Origin: Nemertoderma westbladi
Lineage: Eukaryota; Xenacoelomorpha; Nemertodermatida; Nemertodermatidae
Direction of reading: 5' to 3'
Assembly: GCA_032718475.1 (NCBI GenBank)
Contig: JAUCBJ010009062.1
Location: 1 to 64,000, forward strand
Length of the DNA stretch: 64,000 bases
Positions 9,409-19,483 of the stretch are shown in pieces. The notes beneath the pieces are model-generated. The model was not told the origin of the DNA. It did not search any database and saw only the letters and a list, made by a program, of their open reading frames with translations. Positions within the stretch are counted from its first letter, which is position 1. Each line of letters opens with the position of its first letter. The position numbers were made by a program, and so were the translations under genes.

Positions 9409-10641
9409 ACCTTATATATCATTTACGTTACGAATAAATTGCAGGAGATATGTTGGATATGCCATTCATTATATTTGCCGCAAACTTACAAACCTTGATA
9501 TTCGAACAGTTTGAATTTGTGATATGATACGGGAAGATCATATATATATTGGATTGTCGCAAAGAGAGTCAATGGCGCGGATTGACCGAAAACAAAAAAT
9601 TAATTTTAGTGGGTTTGAAAAATTAATTTAATTTAAATAAAAACATTAAGGGAAAGGAGCAGGTTACAGTGGCAGTATTTTCTAACCAAGTCAATAAACT
9701 ATACAACTATACATTATTTCACTTGCGGTCAATTTGCGTTGAAGATCACGATTTTCGCTTGCGATCAAAGTGCGCCACTATCTGCGCAAAGGTTATACTA
9801 TCTCTGTTTCACATTCGTGCTAATAAATATGTTATGGTAATCGTATATGGTAATTAAATGGTATATGGTAATATAATATGGTAATTCGTTATCGTTTTGG
9901 TTGAATGAAAACTGGTCCTTTCCGTTAATTATTATTTTGGCAATTTAGATGGTAACACTACGTTTGCGACTTTCCGCTAGTAAATACTAATATACAGTAG
10001 TTATGTAAACCGTTATGTAAATAATAGCATCATTATCTGTAATTAAATGTAAAATAATATAAAAATAATTAAAAATGAAAATTTGTTATATTTGATGAAA
10101 ACCGGTAGTTGCATCAAACAATGTACTAATTATTATAAGAAACTCCAGAGAAAGTTCCACATGTGGAGTAAAGATATCAGTTATATATTAATCAACAACA
10201 GACATTGGGTGGGTTACTGTATGTGTATGCGACAGTTGTCAACCGGACATTACAAAGGGACTGACTGCCTTCGACTAACTTACAGAGGCGGTGTATGTAC
10301 GGAGAATTCCGATTCTATATAATATATATATATTATCACACATTCTGTGTTTGCTGATCTTTGCATGCAAAGAGATAAATTGACCATGGAGAAATTGGAA
10401 AAACAAGTTAATTGATTAGTTAGTGTTGCGTCGCTACTACTCAAACTGTAAGTAAATACTGGTCTAATAATTTCATTTGCAGTTTATAATATTATGGTTT
10501 ATATGCCAAATTTGCAGTATTTCCACTCCAAGGTGCTGAATATAATTAGAGGTGATATAATTAGAGGTGATATGATATACTTTGGTGACCTCAGATTAGT
10601 TTTGCACCCAATTTAAATTAAAGAGATTACTGAAAAACCGG
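9409..10641. other. AT-rich spacer, no gene recognised
   Basis: No recognisable coding region, RNA gene or element. It has a short (ATATGGTAAT)-like run at about 9833-9890 and a two-copy TAATTAGAGGTGATA repeat at about 10543-10575. Two small ORFs (62 and 79 codons) have no supporting features. Confidence 0.7.
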
Positions 10642-11523
10642 TGGAACTCATTATTTGATTAATTGGAACTCATTATTTGATTAATTGAAACTCATTATTT
10701 GATTAATTGAAACTCATTATTTGATTAATTTGAACTCATTATTTGATTAATTGGAACTCATTATTTGATTAATTGGAACTCATTATTCGATTAATTGTAA
10801 CTTATTATTTGATTAATTGGAACTCATTATTTGATTAATTGGAACTCATTATTTGATTAATTGGAACTCATTATTTGATTAATTTGAACTCATTATTTGA
10901 TTAATGGGAACTCATTATTTGATTAATTGGAACTCATTATTTGATTAATTGGAACTCATTATTTGATTAATTTGAACTCATTATTTGATTAATTGGAACT
11001 CATTATTTGATTAATTGGAACTCATTATTTGATTAATTTGAACTCAATATTTGATTAATTGGAACTCATTATTTGATTAATTGGAACTCATTATTTGATT
11101 AATTTGAACTCATTATTTGATTAATTGGAACTCATTATTTGATTAATTGGAACTCATTATTTGATTAATTTGAATTCATTATTTGATTAATTGGAACTCA
11201 TTATTTGATTAATTGGAACTCAATATTTGATTACTTTAAACTCATTATTTGATTAATTGGAACTCATTATTTGATTAATTGGAACTCATTATTTGATTAA
11301 TTTGAACTCATTATTTGATTAATTGGAACTCATTATTTGATTAATTTGAACTCATTATTTGATTAATTTGAACTCATTATTTGATTAATTGGAACTCATT
11401 ATTTGATTAATTGGAACTCATTATTTGATTAATTTGAACTCATTATTTGATTAATTGGAACTCATTATTTGATTAATTGAAACTCATTATTTGATTAATT
11501 TGAACTCATTATTTGATTAATTG
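10642..11523 (+). repeat. 22-bp minisatellite (about 40 units)
   Basis: Unit of 22 bp with core AACTCATTATTTGATTAATT followed by GG, TG or GA. Alternation of the GG and TG types suggests a partial higher-order pattern of two to three units. The array runs to within about 10 bp of the RT fragment that starts at 11532. Confidence 0.95.
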
Positions 11524-11531
11524 ATTTATCC

Positions 11532-12392
11532 CTGGCGACATCACTCTTAACAGTTCTATTTGCCGACGACACCAGCCTTCTCGCTAGCCATCACAACCCC
11601 CACAACCTAGTAAATATTGTCAACCTTGAACTTGAACAGTTGTCGGAATGGTTTGCTTCTAATCGCTTATCATTGAATATTGATAAAACTGTATATTGTT
11701 TATATTCCAACAACCGGCGGTCCACTGAAAATGTAGCCAAAGTTAAAATAAAAGATACAAATCTAAAGTGTAAAAATGAAATTAAATATCTTGGTCTCAT
11801 ACTTGACAACCACTTGAATTGGAAGTCCCACTGTATATATGTAATATCTGTGGTGTCGAAATTTACTGGCTTGTTTTTTAAACTCAGACACCTTGTTGCC
11901 TCTATCGGTGCTCAAATCAATATATTATTCCCTCGTAAATTCACGGATCCTCTACGGTATTGCCTTATGGGGCAGCTCCTACCCAACATATATTAATAAA
12001 ATTCGTGTTCTGGTAAATAAAATTGTGAGGGCTATAACATTCAGTGAATGGGATTGCCACTCTTTTCCCATTTATCGTCGGTTAGAAATTTTGCCCATTC
12101 AAGCTTTGTATAAGTTAATGTTGCCAAGCTCATGTTCGATGCGTTTCATGGTTTATTACCTTCTGGTTTAACGAATCTCTTTCGTTTATCTAATACTGTT
12201 CATAACTATAACACTCGTGGTGCATACAATACTAATTTCTTTATTCCTCGCTTTCGTACTGTCCGTGGACAAATGTCCATACAGTATCAGGGCCCTATTA
12301 TCTGGAACGAGATACCAATTATCATACGGTCCACACAAAAACTTTCGACCTTTTCCAAAAACTTTAAGGCACATCTTCTCAGCGATAATTAA
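11532..12392 (+). pseudogene. Decayed RT fragment related to element C
   Basis: Three overlapping frames together cover the C-terminal half of a non-LTR RT: FADD box at about 11559-11570, then LSEWFASNRLSLN, KYLGLILDNHLNWKSH, LYGIALWGSS and a terminal GPIIWNEIP region. The same motifs occur in the same order in the intact ORF at 20291-23557 (about its residues 808-1085), so the two belong to one lineage but are clearly diverged. Frameshifts near 11890 and 12125 break the frame. The endonuclease and N-terminal RT are absent (5' truncation). Not functional. Confidence 0.85.
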
Positions 12393-13225
12393 TCTTCCCT
12401 TTTTTTTAATTTTCTTTTTTTTTTCTTTTTTGTATTTCTGGATTTTTAAATTTCTTTTTCGATAGCTATTCTATGGTATTTCATCTAGTCAGATTCGATC
12501 TCTCATTATGTTGTACATCCCTTATAATTTCTCAATCTAGGTCTCTTCAGTAGTCCCCCCCCCCCCCCCCCCCCCCAGTCCCCCTCACGGTGGTAGCAAC
12601 CTTCAAGCTATGGCTTTTCTGTTATCACCCTTTTCTCTCTGTTCTCAGTTATCGAACCATTAACAATCTGGCTCTCAATCGTCCACACTAACATGTATGT
12701 GTTTAATATATTTTGTATACCAGTAATGCATTTATCAAAGGTGGAGGTTATTTTTAACATTGAAAGAGAGAAATAAACGAAACAATACAGACAATCAAGC
12801 TTCTAGCTTCTTGCATTGCTACGGCTACCGGTACCTTGCTTGGCCTCTAGGCTGGCTCTGGCATAACCCTTATTTTCGCATGCGAATAAAGGTAATGTTT
12901 TAAAGATCTGGTGTGTAAAAGGCGTTTTTGTGCAGTGATGTTTACGATATTATAATTAAACTAACTGCACTAACTATCTCACATTTATTTAATAATATAT
13001 GGTAAAAAAAGCAACCTACCTATTAATTACAATAATTTACAATAGTTATCGAATGTTCTAGGATGTAAATACTTAGCATTATTTTATAGGAAACGATTAT
13101 AAAAAAACGGTTCTTGTAAAAAACGTTTTGCGAAAACTGTCCCTGCTTTCCGTTTTTGTAAATTTCTGGTACGGCATGATTGCTCCGAGAATGTTTGCCG
13201 TGGAGTCTGAATAAGGTAGAAAAAG
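12393..13225. other. 3' flank of RT fragment and spacer
   Basis: T-rich stretch at 12400-12460 after the pseudogene stop, then the poly-C tract. From about 12600 on there is unique DNA containing the 12-bp palindrome TTCGCATGCGAA (12875-12886). Part of this is probably the element's 3' UTR; its end could not be fixed because no clear tail or target duplication was seen. No gene recognised. Confidence 0.6.
12555..12576 (+). repeat. Poly-C tract (22 C)
   Basis: Twenty-two consecutive C residues in the 3' region of the decayed RT fragment. Such homopolymers are prone to length error and polymorphism. Confidence 0.95.
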
Positions 13226-14996
13226 TAGGGGTGGGTGTGTTTGTTAGGTTCGGGCGGTCGGTGCGGGTAAATAGGGTGTGGGAGGGAGGGAGGGTGGGTA
13301 GGGGTAGGTGAGTGCGGGTAGTTAGGTGTGTAGGGGTAGGGGAGGTTGGGTGCGGTTAAGTAGACGTGCTTGCTTAGTTTGGTGTGTGGGTGCGGTTAAG
13401 TAGACGTGCTTAGGTGGGTGGGTGGGTGCGGGTAAGTAGACGTGCTTAGGTGGGTGGGTGGATGCGGTTAAGTCGATGTGCTTAGGTGGGTGCGGTTAAC
13501 TAGGTGTGCTTAGGTAGGTGGGTGGGTGTGGGTAAGTATACGTGCTTAGGTGGGTGGGTGGGTGCGGTTAAGTACACGTGCTTAGGTGGGTGGGTGGGTG
13601 CGGTTAAGTAGATGTGTTTAGGTGGGTGGGTGGGTGCGGGTAAGTAGATGTGTTTAGGTGGGTGGGTGGGTGCGGGTAAGTAGACGTGCTTAGGTGGGTG
13701 GGTGGATGCGGTTAAGTCGATGTGCTTAGGTGGGTGCGGTTAACTAGGAGTGCTTAGGTGGCTGGGTGGGTGCGGTTAAGTAGACGTGCTTAGGTGTGTG
13801 GGTGGGTGTGGTTAACTAGGTGTGCTTAGGTAGGTGGGTGGGTGTGGGTAAGTATACGTGCATAGGGGGGTGGGTGGGTGCGGGTAAGTAGACGTGCTTA
13901 GGTGTGTGGGTGGGTGTGGTTAACTAGGTGTGCTTAGGTAGGTGGGTGGGTGTGGGTAAGTATACGTGCATGGGGGGGTGGGTGGGTGTGGGTAAGTATA
14001 CGTGCATAGGTGGGTGAGTGGGTGTGGTTAAGTATACGTGCTTAGGTGGGTGGGTGGGTGGGTGCGGTTAAGTCGATGTGCTTAGGTGGGTGCGGTTAAC
14101 TAGGTGTGCTTAGGTAGGTGAGTGGGTGCGGGTAAGTATACGTGCTTAGGTGGGTGGGTGGGTGTGGTTAAGTCGATGTGCTTAGGTGTGTGGGTGGGTG
14201 CGGGTAAGTAGACGTGCTTAGGTGGGTGGGAGGGTGCGGTTAAGTCGATGTTCTTAGGTGGGTGCGGTTAACTATGTGTGCTTAGGTAGGTGAGTGGGTG
14301 TGGGTAAGTATACGTGCATAGGTGGGTGGGTGGGTGTGGTTAAGTATACGTGCTTAGGTGGGTGGGTGGGTGCGGTTAAGTCGATGTGCTTAGTTGGTTG
14401 CGGTTAACTAGGTGTGCTTAGGTAGGTGAGTGGGTGCGGGTAAGAATACGTGCTTAGGTGGGTGGGTGGGTGCGGTTAAGTCGATGTGCTTAGGTGTGTG
14501 GGTGGGTGTGGGTAAGTAGACGTGCTTAGGTGGGTGGGTGCGGTTAAGTCGATGTGCTTAGGTGGGTGCGGTTAACTAGGTGTGCTTAGGTAGGTGGGTG
14601 GGTGTGGGTAAGTATACGTGCTTAGGTGGGTGGGTGGGTGGGTGCGGTTAAGTACACGTGCTTAGTTGGGTGGGTGGGTGCGGTTAAGTAGACGTGTTTA
14701 GGTGGGTGGGTGGGTACGGGTAAGTAGACGTGCTTAGATGTGTGGGTGGGTGTGGTTAAGTAGACGTGCTTAGGAGGGTGGGTGGGTGCGTTTAAGTAAG
14801 TGTGCTTAGGTGGGTGGGTGGGTGCGGTTAAGTCGATGTGCTTAGGTGCGTAGGTGGGTGGGTGTGGTTAATTAGACGTGCTTAGGTTGGTGGGTGGGTG
14901 CGGTTAAGTAGACGTGCTTAGGAGGGTGGGTGGGTGCAGTTAAGTCGACGTGCTTAGGTGGGTGGGAGGGTACGTGTAAGTAGGTATGTAGGAATG
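13226..14996 (+). repeat. G-rich 36-bp minisatellite with G-quadruplex motifs
   Basis: Units of mainly 36 bp, with 28-bp variants, built from a GCGGTTAAGTAGACGTGCTTA-like part (about 21 bp) and a run of GGGT. A 28+36+36-bp composite recurs (AAGTCGATG marker at about 13471, 13715, 14071, 14171, 14242, 14378, 14478, 14547, 14830). Four GGG runs with single-T loops occur at about 14046-14063 and again near 14626-14643. The array start (13280-13298) has GGGAGGGAGGGAGGGTGGG. All G-runs are on the plus strand. This is not a telomeric repeat. Confidence 0.92.
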
Positions 14997-15023
14997 GGTA
15001 TGTATGGTTAAGTACAGTTAAGT

Positions 15024-15083
15024 ACTGCACTGAGTATTGGAACAGCACTGTACACTGCACTGAGTATTGGAACAGCACTGTAC
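15024..15083 (+). repeat. 30-bp direct repeat, two copies
   Basis: Two perfect 30-bp copies beginning ACTGCACTGAG and ending GCACTGTAC (15024-15053 and 15054-15083). They directly precede the 3' end of the reversed RTE-like copy. A local duplication; it is longer than a usual target duplication and both copies lie on the same side of the element. Confidence 0.9.
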
Positions 15084-15328
15084 ACTGCTACTACTAGGAT
15101 CGGCATGCTGCATTGCAGCTGTATTTTTAAGAATGCTGTGCCGGCTTGTCAACAAAATTGCACCGCCACAACTCCCTATCACCCATGACATTTGCTAGAT
15201 CATCCGTATCTTTAAGGCCAGTGTCCTTTAAGATGCGTCTCAAGAAAGTCATGGGCTGTCCACCATGCCTATTCACTCCATGAGGCTGCCAAAGTACAAG
15301 ATTAGCACTGGCTGGTCCCCACGGCGAA

Positions 15329-15594
15329 TAATTTTAGCTACGTGGTGTATGGATTGGGATTGCTTGTTCACATTTTTTATATTTTAATTATTTACCGGTT
15401 ATGTATGTAGACATTTACTAATATCGTCGCGTACTTAAGCGATGATATAGTGTTTAATTTTGTTGGTTACCGGTGAAATACTGTAGACACCTTTACATAT
15501 AATTTCCTTAATTATAAGTCCCTACCTTGTGTAGAGACTTCCCCATTCGTGCAATCACTATGGGTACCAAAGGAATAATAATAATAATAATAAA
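15329..15594 (+). mobile_element. Short 3' fragment of a non-LTR element or SINE
   Basis: About 265 bp that interrupts RTE-like copy 2. Comparison with copy 1 shows that the flanks CGGCGAA and AAAG(C/T)AATGTCC were contiguous. The insert ends GGTACCAAAGG followed by (AAT)n and a few A, which resembles 3' ends of CR1/L2/Jockey-like elements. No coding potential. Any target duplication is at most two to three bases. Confidence 0.7.
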
Positions 15595-16344
15595 AAGTAA
15601 TGTCCTGCAAAGCGGAGGCGATTTTGTTCTAGTGTCAAGCTTGGGGGAACCAATGAGACACCTCCAATGTTATATAGTGTCTGGTTGGAGATGTGTGCAT
15701 TGTACTTGACACAATGTACCCGGCGTAGCATTCTTGTGAATGTGCCATCCAGAGATTTGATGTCCTCAGCAGTTAGAGCCCAGCATGGACACCCATAGAG
15801 GAGTACTGGAACTACTGCTGCTCTAAGTAATCGGACCTTAAGTGTCCGATTAATTCTCGGTGACTCCGAAAAGAACCATAGAATGTTAGGTTGCCCTTCT
15901 TGGGAACTGGCACTAACTTATTTGTTTTCATTTCTTGTGGGACTCTTGTTGTTCGGTACATGTCTATTATGATGGCGTAGACGAGCTTTAAACACTCAGG
16001 TATTTTAAAGACCTCAGGGGGAACACCACCTACTCCACTGGCACGATTGGTCTTAATGCTCTTTGCAGCAGCCTTCACTTCTGCAAAGGAGATATCACCA
16101 ATGGGAATATCTGGAAGTACAGACTCAGACACTTTTACTTCTATAAAGTTATCAGGCAATACCCTGTCATTATTGAGGAGCTTTTCAAAGTGGGCCTTCC
16201 AACCATTGAGGCGATCGGCTGGTGAAACAGCCTTAGCCTTGGTGGTTGGTTGGCTTTTTCGACCAGCAAGCAAGTTGATCGATCTCCATGCCTGGGATGA
16301 TTGCCTGCTGTCGTCAGCATCCAGAGATTTGATCGAGCAATGGC
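15595..16344 (-). pseudogene. RTE-like RT remnant with palm deletion
   Basis: The open frame at 15812-16363 covers the RT N-terminal motifs and then changes frame at the deletion joint near 15880. From there the C-terminal coding continues to 15595 and, past the insert, to about 15130. The catalytic aspartates are lost with the deletion. Protein segments match the order expected for RTE-type RTs and overlap copy 1 only in the C-terminal part. Confidence 0.8.
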
Positions 16345-16583
16345 AGTGAACGGGTGTCTTCATCTGTTCTAGAATTTATGCATATAAATTCGCATTTAGA
16401 CGGTCGCATAGTTATTGCATTTCGAGTGCAGTAAGTGCATACTGCCTGCAGTTTCTTTGTGGCCATATCACGACTCGTAACTAGGATAATCGTATCGTCA
16501 GCATGTGCCAGGGTGTGTATCAACTCTAAGAATCCATCAGTCCCAATAACTTCTTTGATGTACTTAATCAAGTCATTAACGTA
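16345..16583 (-). pseudogene. Element A, distal RT fragment (palm with ADD box)
   Basis: The minus strand encodes VNDLIKYIKEV, then HADDTIIL (the catalytic YxDD-type box with H), then a KCEFICIN segment. By motif order this is the continuation of the RT fragment at 25629-26268, which stops just before this point in the fold. The TACGT (plus ACGTA) at 16579-16583 is duplicated at 25629-25633, marking where element B entered. The 5' limit toward the RTE-like copy is approximate. It is broken and not functional. Confidence 0.8.
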
Positions 16584-16603
16584 ATAATAATAATAATAAT
16601 AAT

Positions 16604-17048
16604 GATGCATTTGTATAGCGCCGAATTTACAACAATAGAAGTATGCTAAGGCGCTTACGTCACAAGCAATATAACATTAAAACTAGCAGTGCAAGTAGTA
16701 CAGAAATTAAAAAATTATAGTCGTCACTAACGATAAAACGTGCAGTTCGAAATGACTAAAAGTTATTACAATCGTTAAAAAGTGGAACATACAGTACAAA
16801 TTGATAAATATACTCGCCGTAAATGAAACGTACAGTAAAAAATATGTAATAAAAAAATTAATTAGCATAGTTAAAAAGTGTAGTTGACGGACGTACTGAA
16901 ACAATAAAAACGAGCGATGGGGTAATAAAATGAACAGAAACACTAAAAAACGCATGAAGAACAAATTAAAAGAAGTTTACAGTTTTTGGAGAGTTGATTG
17001 AATATCTAGAGTTGGAATAAAATAATTAGAGAGTTCATGATTTGGAGT
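16604..17048 (-). other. Element B 3' UTR
   Basis: Noncoding on the minus strand after the RT stop at 17049. Near its end it contains GGCGCTATAC and AAGCGCC, complementary short segments that could pair, then the (ATT)n tail. Such conserved 3' ends serve RT recognition in L2/CR1 elements; that role is inferred here. Confidence 0.7.
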
Positions 17049-18566
17049 TTAATTATATGCAATTTCAAAAAGATGTGTTTTGAGTCGCTGTTTAAAAATT
17101 GTGGTGTCGGAAATCGAGCGGATATCTTTTGGGAGTTTGTTCCAGAGTCGTGGGGCGGCTACTGGGAATGCCCGGCGCCCTAGGGTTTGACAGTTGAATC
17201 GCGGCTCAACGAAAGTGAGTGTAGAGCAATTCCTTGTAGTGTTGTTATTGCGATTGACCCGGACAAGCATGTCAGATATGTACTGTGGTGCGTGACCTAA
17301 GGTGGACTTGTGGACAAGGAGAAGCAATTTAAACTCAATGCGTTTACGCACTGGTAGCCAATGTAATTCTTTGAGACTCGGCGTAATGTGGTCATACTTG
17401 TGAACCCTAGTTAGTAGGCGGGCGGCCGAGTTTTGCACACGTTGCAATTTTGCTAGTTGGTAGCTAGACACCCCATAGAGGAGGCCGTTACAGTAGTCAA
17501 TCCGACTTGAAATAAGTGAATGTATAACTGTTTTAGCGGACTTTTGGTCAAGAAAGTTGATGATACGGCGAATATTATGGATGTGGAAGAACGCGGCATT
17601 ACAAGTTTTGGATATGAATTTTCCCATGGTGAGATTTGGATCGAACCATGTGCCGAGGTTCTTTACAAATTTTGCAGGGCGTATTTTAAAGTTACCAACG
17701 TTTAGGTATTGTGTAGATACTTTAGAGAGTTGTTGAGGTGTTCCCAGTATTATGAACTCGGTTTTATCATCGTTTATTTTAAGTTTGTTTACAATAAACC
17801 ACCTACGTATATCTGCAATACATCTCTGGAGGGCTTGTAATGCATCTGTTTCGTTGGATTCACTTGATGGCTGAAACGCATGGTATGTTTGTTTGTCATC
17901 AGCATACCCATGTAAGGCGATTGGCAAGTGGTTCTCAATGATAGTAAATAGACCCCGCCCGAAATTACTGAAATAGTGACAGGATAAGCATGCACCCTGG
18001 GGGAAGCCGTATTCCAATACGTGTTCTCTGGAATTGGAACCGAGAGTTGTTACGTGTTGGCGGCGCCCCCGGAGGAAGGATGAGAACCACCGTAGACATG
18101 TGCCGCAAATTCCCAGGTCAGATTCGAACACACGCAGAAGGCGATCGTGGTCGACGGTGTCGAAGGCGGAGCTGAGATCTAGAAGTACTAGAAATGTCAC
18201 TTTTTTCTTATCCATGTTTATAAGAATATCTGATTGGACTTTAATCAGTGCTGTTTCTGTGCTATGAAATTTTCGATATCCAGATTCGTTGGTTGGCAAG
18301 GGATGATGTTCGTTTATATAGGGGAGAAATTGCGACACCACCGCTCTTTCTGCAATTTTTGAAACGAAGGGCAAACCGCTAACAGGTCGGAAGTTAAACT
18401 TCAGAGTCGAGTCAAGACTAACTTTTTTTAGTAATGGGGAGACCTGCGCTGTTTTCCAAATATCTGGGACTGTACCACTCTGCAGAGAGTTATTAGTCAT
18501 AATTGTTATGGGTGTGCAAAGACTTGAAATGCAATGTTTTAGCGTACTTGTAGGTAATGGGTCTAG
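17049..18566 (-). pseudogene. Element B, RT half
   Basis: Open for 505 codons from the C junction to the stop. It begins with a DPLPTSTLK linker and SLQSGTVPDIWK, then the RT core: FRPVSGLPFVSKIAE, a palm motif with LDLSSAFDTVDH, and a GYADD catalytic box. A C-terminal domain follows, ending HLFEIAYN. The motif after QG (CLSCHYFSNFGRG) departs from the usual SVLGPLLF-type segment, suggesting mutation. Catalytic aspartates are present, but the half is separated from its endonuclease by 5.6 kb, so no complete protein can be made. The ATG at 18498-18500 is internal to the original ORF. Confidence 0.88.
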
Positions 18567-18763
18567 CTAGGGTAATACTGAATACTGTGTACTGTGTACT
18601 GATGTGTGCTTACTAATGTACTGCTGCGCCTAGGCAGTCTGGCAGTGTGACCCTATCTATCTAACCTAATTATCAATATCAACGGTATTGCGGTATCGGC
18701 AACATCAAAACGACAGCTATAAACCACACCGCCACTCGATATATAATCGAACTTATAGCGACC

Positions 18764-19483
18764 ATGACAACGATACCAACCGGGACGTGGAATAATGTCG
18801 GTCCGCAAATAATCGCCGCACTGAACGAGATCCGGGGCGATCTGAAAAAGGTTAGCTCCGAAACTGCACTCATTGCTGCACTTACTAATAAGGTACAAAC
18901 CCTAGAAAATGCGCTAGACAACGCTATGTCTACCAACGAGTCTCTCACTACGGACGTAGAAAAACTTAAAGATATAATTAGTGACAACAACCTTACAACA
19001 ACAGGACGTATCGCGCTTGAATCCGAACAAGACGGAATACAGCAATACATACGTCGACATAATATTCTAATACGTGGAATTCCTGAACAGAGAAACGCAG
19101 ACGAAGAACGACGTAATCTGATCTCTTTACTATCCACTATTTCGGTCGATATAAACTCAGTAGATGTATTTCATCGTCTCGGCGTTAGGAACAAACAGGC
19201 CCCAGGTAGAATCCGCCCTCTTATAATCCGTTTCTTTGGGCATAGTACACGTATTGTCGCGCTCCGAAACCGATCGCTACTACCCAAGGATATATTCATT
19301 TCCGAGCACCTAACTAAACCCAGAGCCGAGATCCTAAACGCTGCCCTAAAATTGAAGAAAACAAATCGTATCCACTCTGCGTATTCCTACAACGGAGACA
19401 TAATGATAAAGGTCGGTAAAGATAGCCCCATACGCCGCTTACTATCAATGGGAGACCTCACGAAACTTTGCAATGAGGTTTGA
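18764..19483 (+). CDS. Element C ORF1 (L1-ORF1p/transposase_22-like RNA-binding protein)
   Basis: 239 residues. About residues 20-85 are heptad-rich and probably a coiled coil. From about 90 the RRHNILIRGIPE motif opens an RRM-like domain with the HRLG and RPLIIRF strands. A C-terminal domain with FISEHLTKPRAEILNAALKLKK follows. This order is that of ORF1 nucleic-acid chaperones of many non-LTR retrotransposons, which coat element RNA in the cytoplasm. No zinc knuckle or PHD finger is in this ORF; the PHD is in ORF2. The start is the first ATG in frame and gives a full domain set. Confidence 0.85.
   Translation: MTTIPTGTWNNVGPQIIAALNEIRGDLKKVSSETALIAALTNKVQTLENALDNAMSTNESLTTDVEKLKDIISDNNLTTTGRIALESEQDGIQQYIRRHNILIRGIPEQRNADEERRNLISLLSTISVDINSVDVFHRLGVRNKQAPGRIRPLIIRFFGHSTRIVALRNRSLLPKDIFISEHLTKPRAEILNAALKLKKTNRIHSAYSYNGDIMIKVGKDSPIRRLLSMGDLTKLCNEV

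Larger units (their letters stand above)
15084..16344 (-). mobile_element. RTE-like element copy 2, internally deleted
   Basis: Minus-strand relative of 187-1112. Its 3' end at about 15088 carries the same (TAG)n-type tail and terminal sequence. Reading the minus strand from about 16340, it encodes the N-terminal part of the RT (AWRSINLLAGRK, ASGVGGVPPEVFK, LVPVPKKGN). At about 15875-15885 it then jumps to the C-terminal region that copy 1 also has (SPRINRKLKVR equivalent), so the palm with its FADD box is deleted. It is also split by a small insert at 15329-15594. The left boundary against fragment A, near 16344, is approximate. Confidence 0.8.

Noticed and set aside
6531-9437. 968-codon repeat-protein gene
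   Set aside because: It is the 39-bp minisatellite read in its open frame. The antisense frame is also open, and two retroelement insertions show that the array is ordinary tandem DNA.
9669-10322. Two small ORFs of 62 and 79 codons
   Set aside because: No recognisable motif, no signal peptide or membrane segment of note, and AT-rich codon content as in the surrounding spacer.
13226-14996. Telomeric or subtelomeric repeat
   Set aside because: The unit is 28-36 bp with a fixed non-telomeric core and no TTAGGG-like hexamer array, and unique genes lie on both sides.
15527-15709. 60-codon plus-strand ORF
   Set aside because: It crosses the junction between the (AAT)n-tailed insert and the antisense of RTE-like copy 2, so it is a chance frame.
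17520-18267. Plus-strand ORFs within 17520-18267
   Set aside because: They are antisense shadows of the element B RT, whose motifs are clearly on the minus strand.
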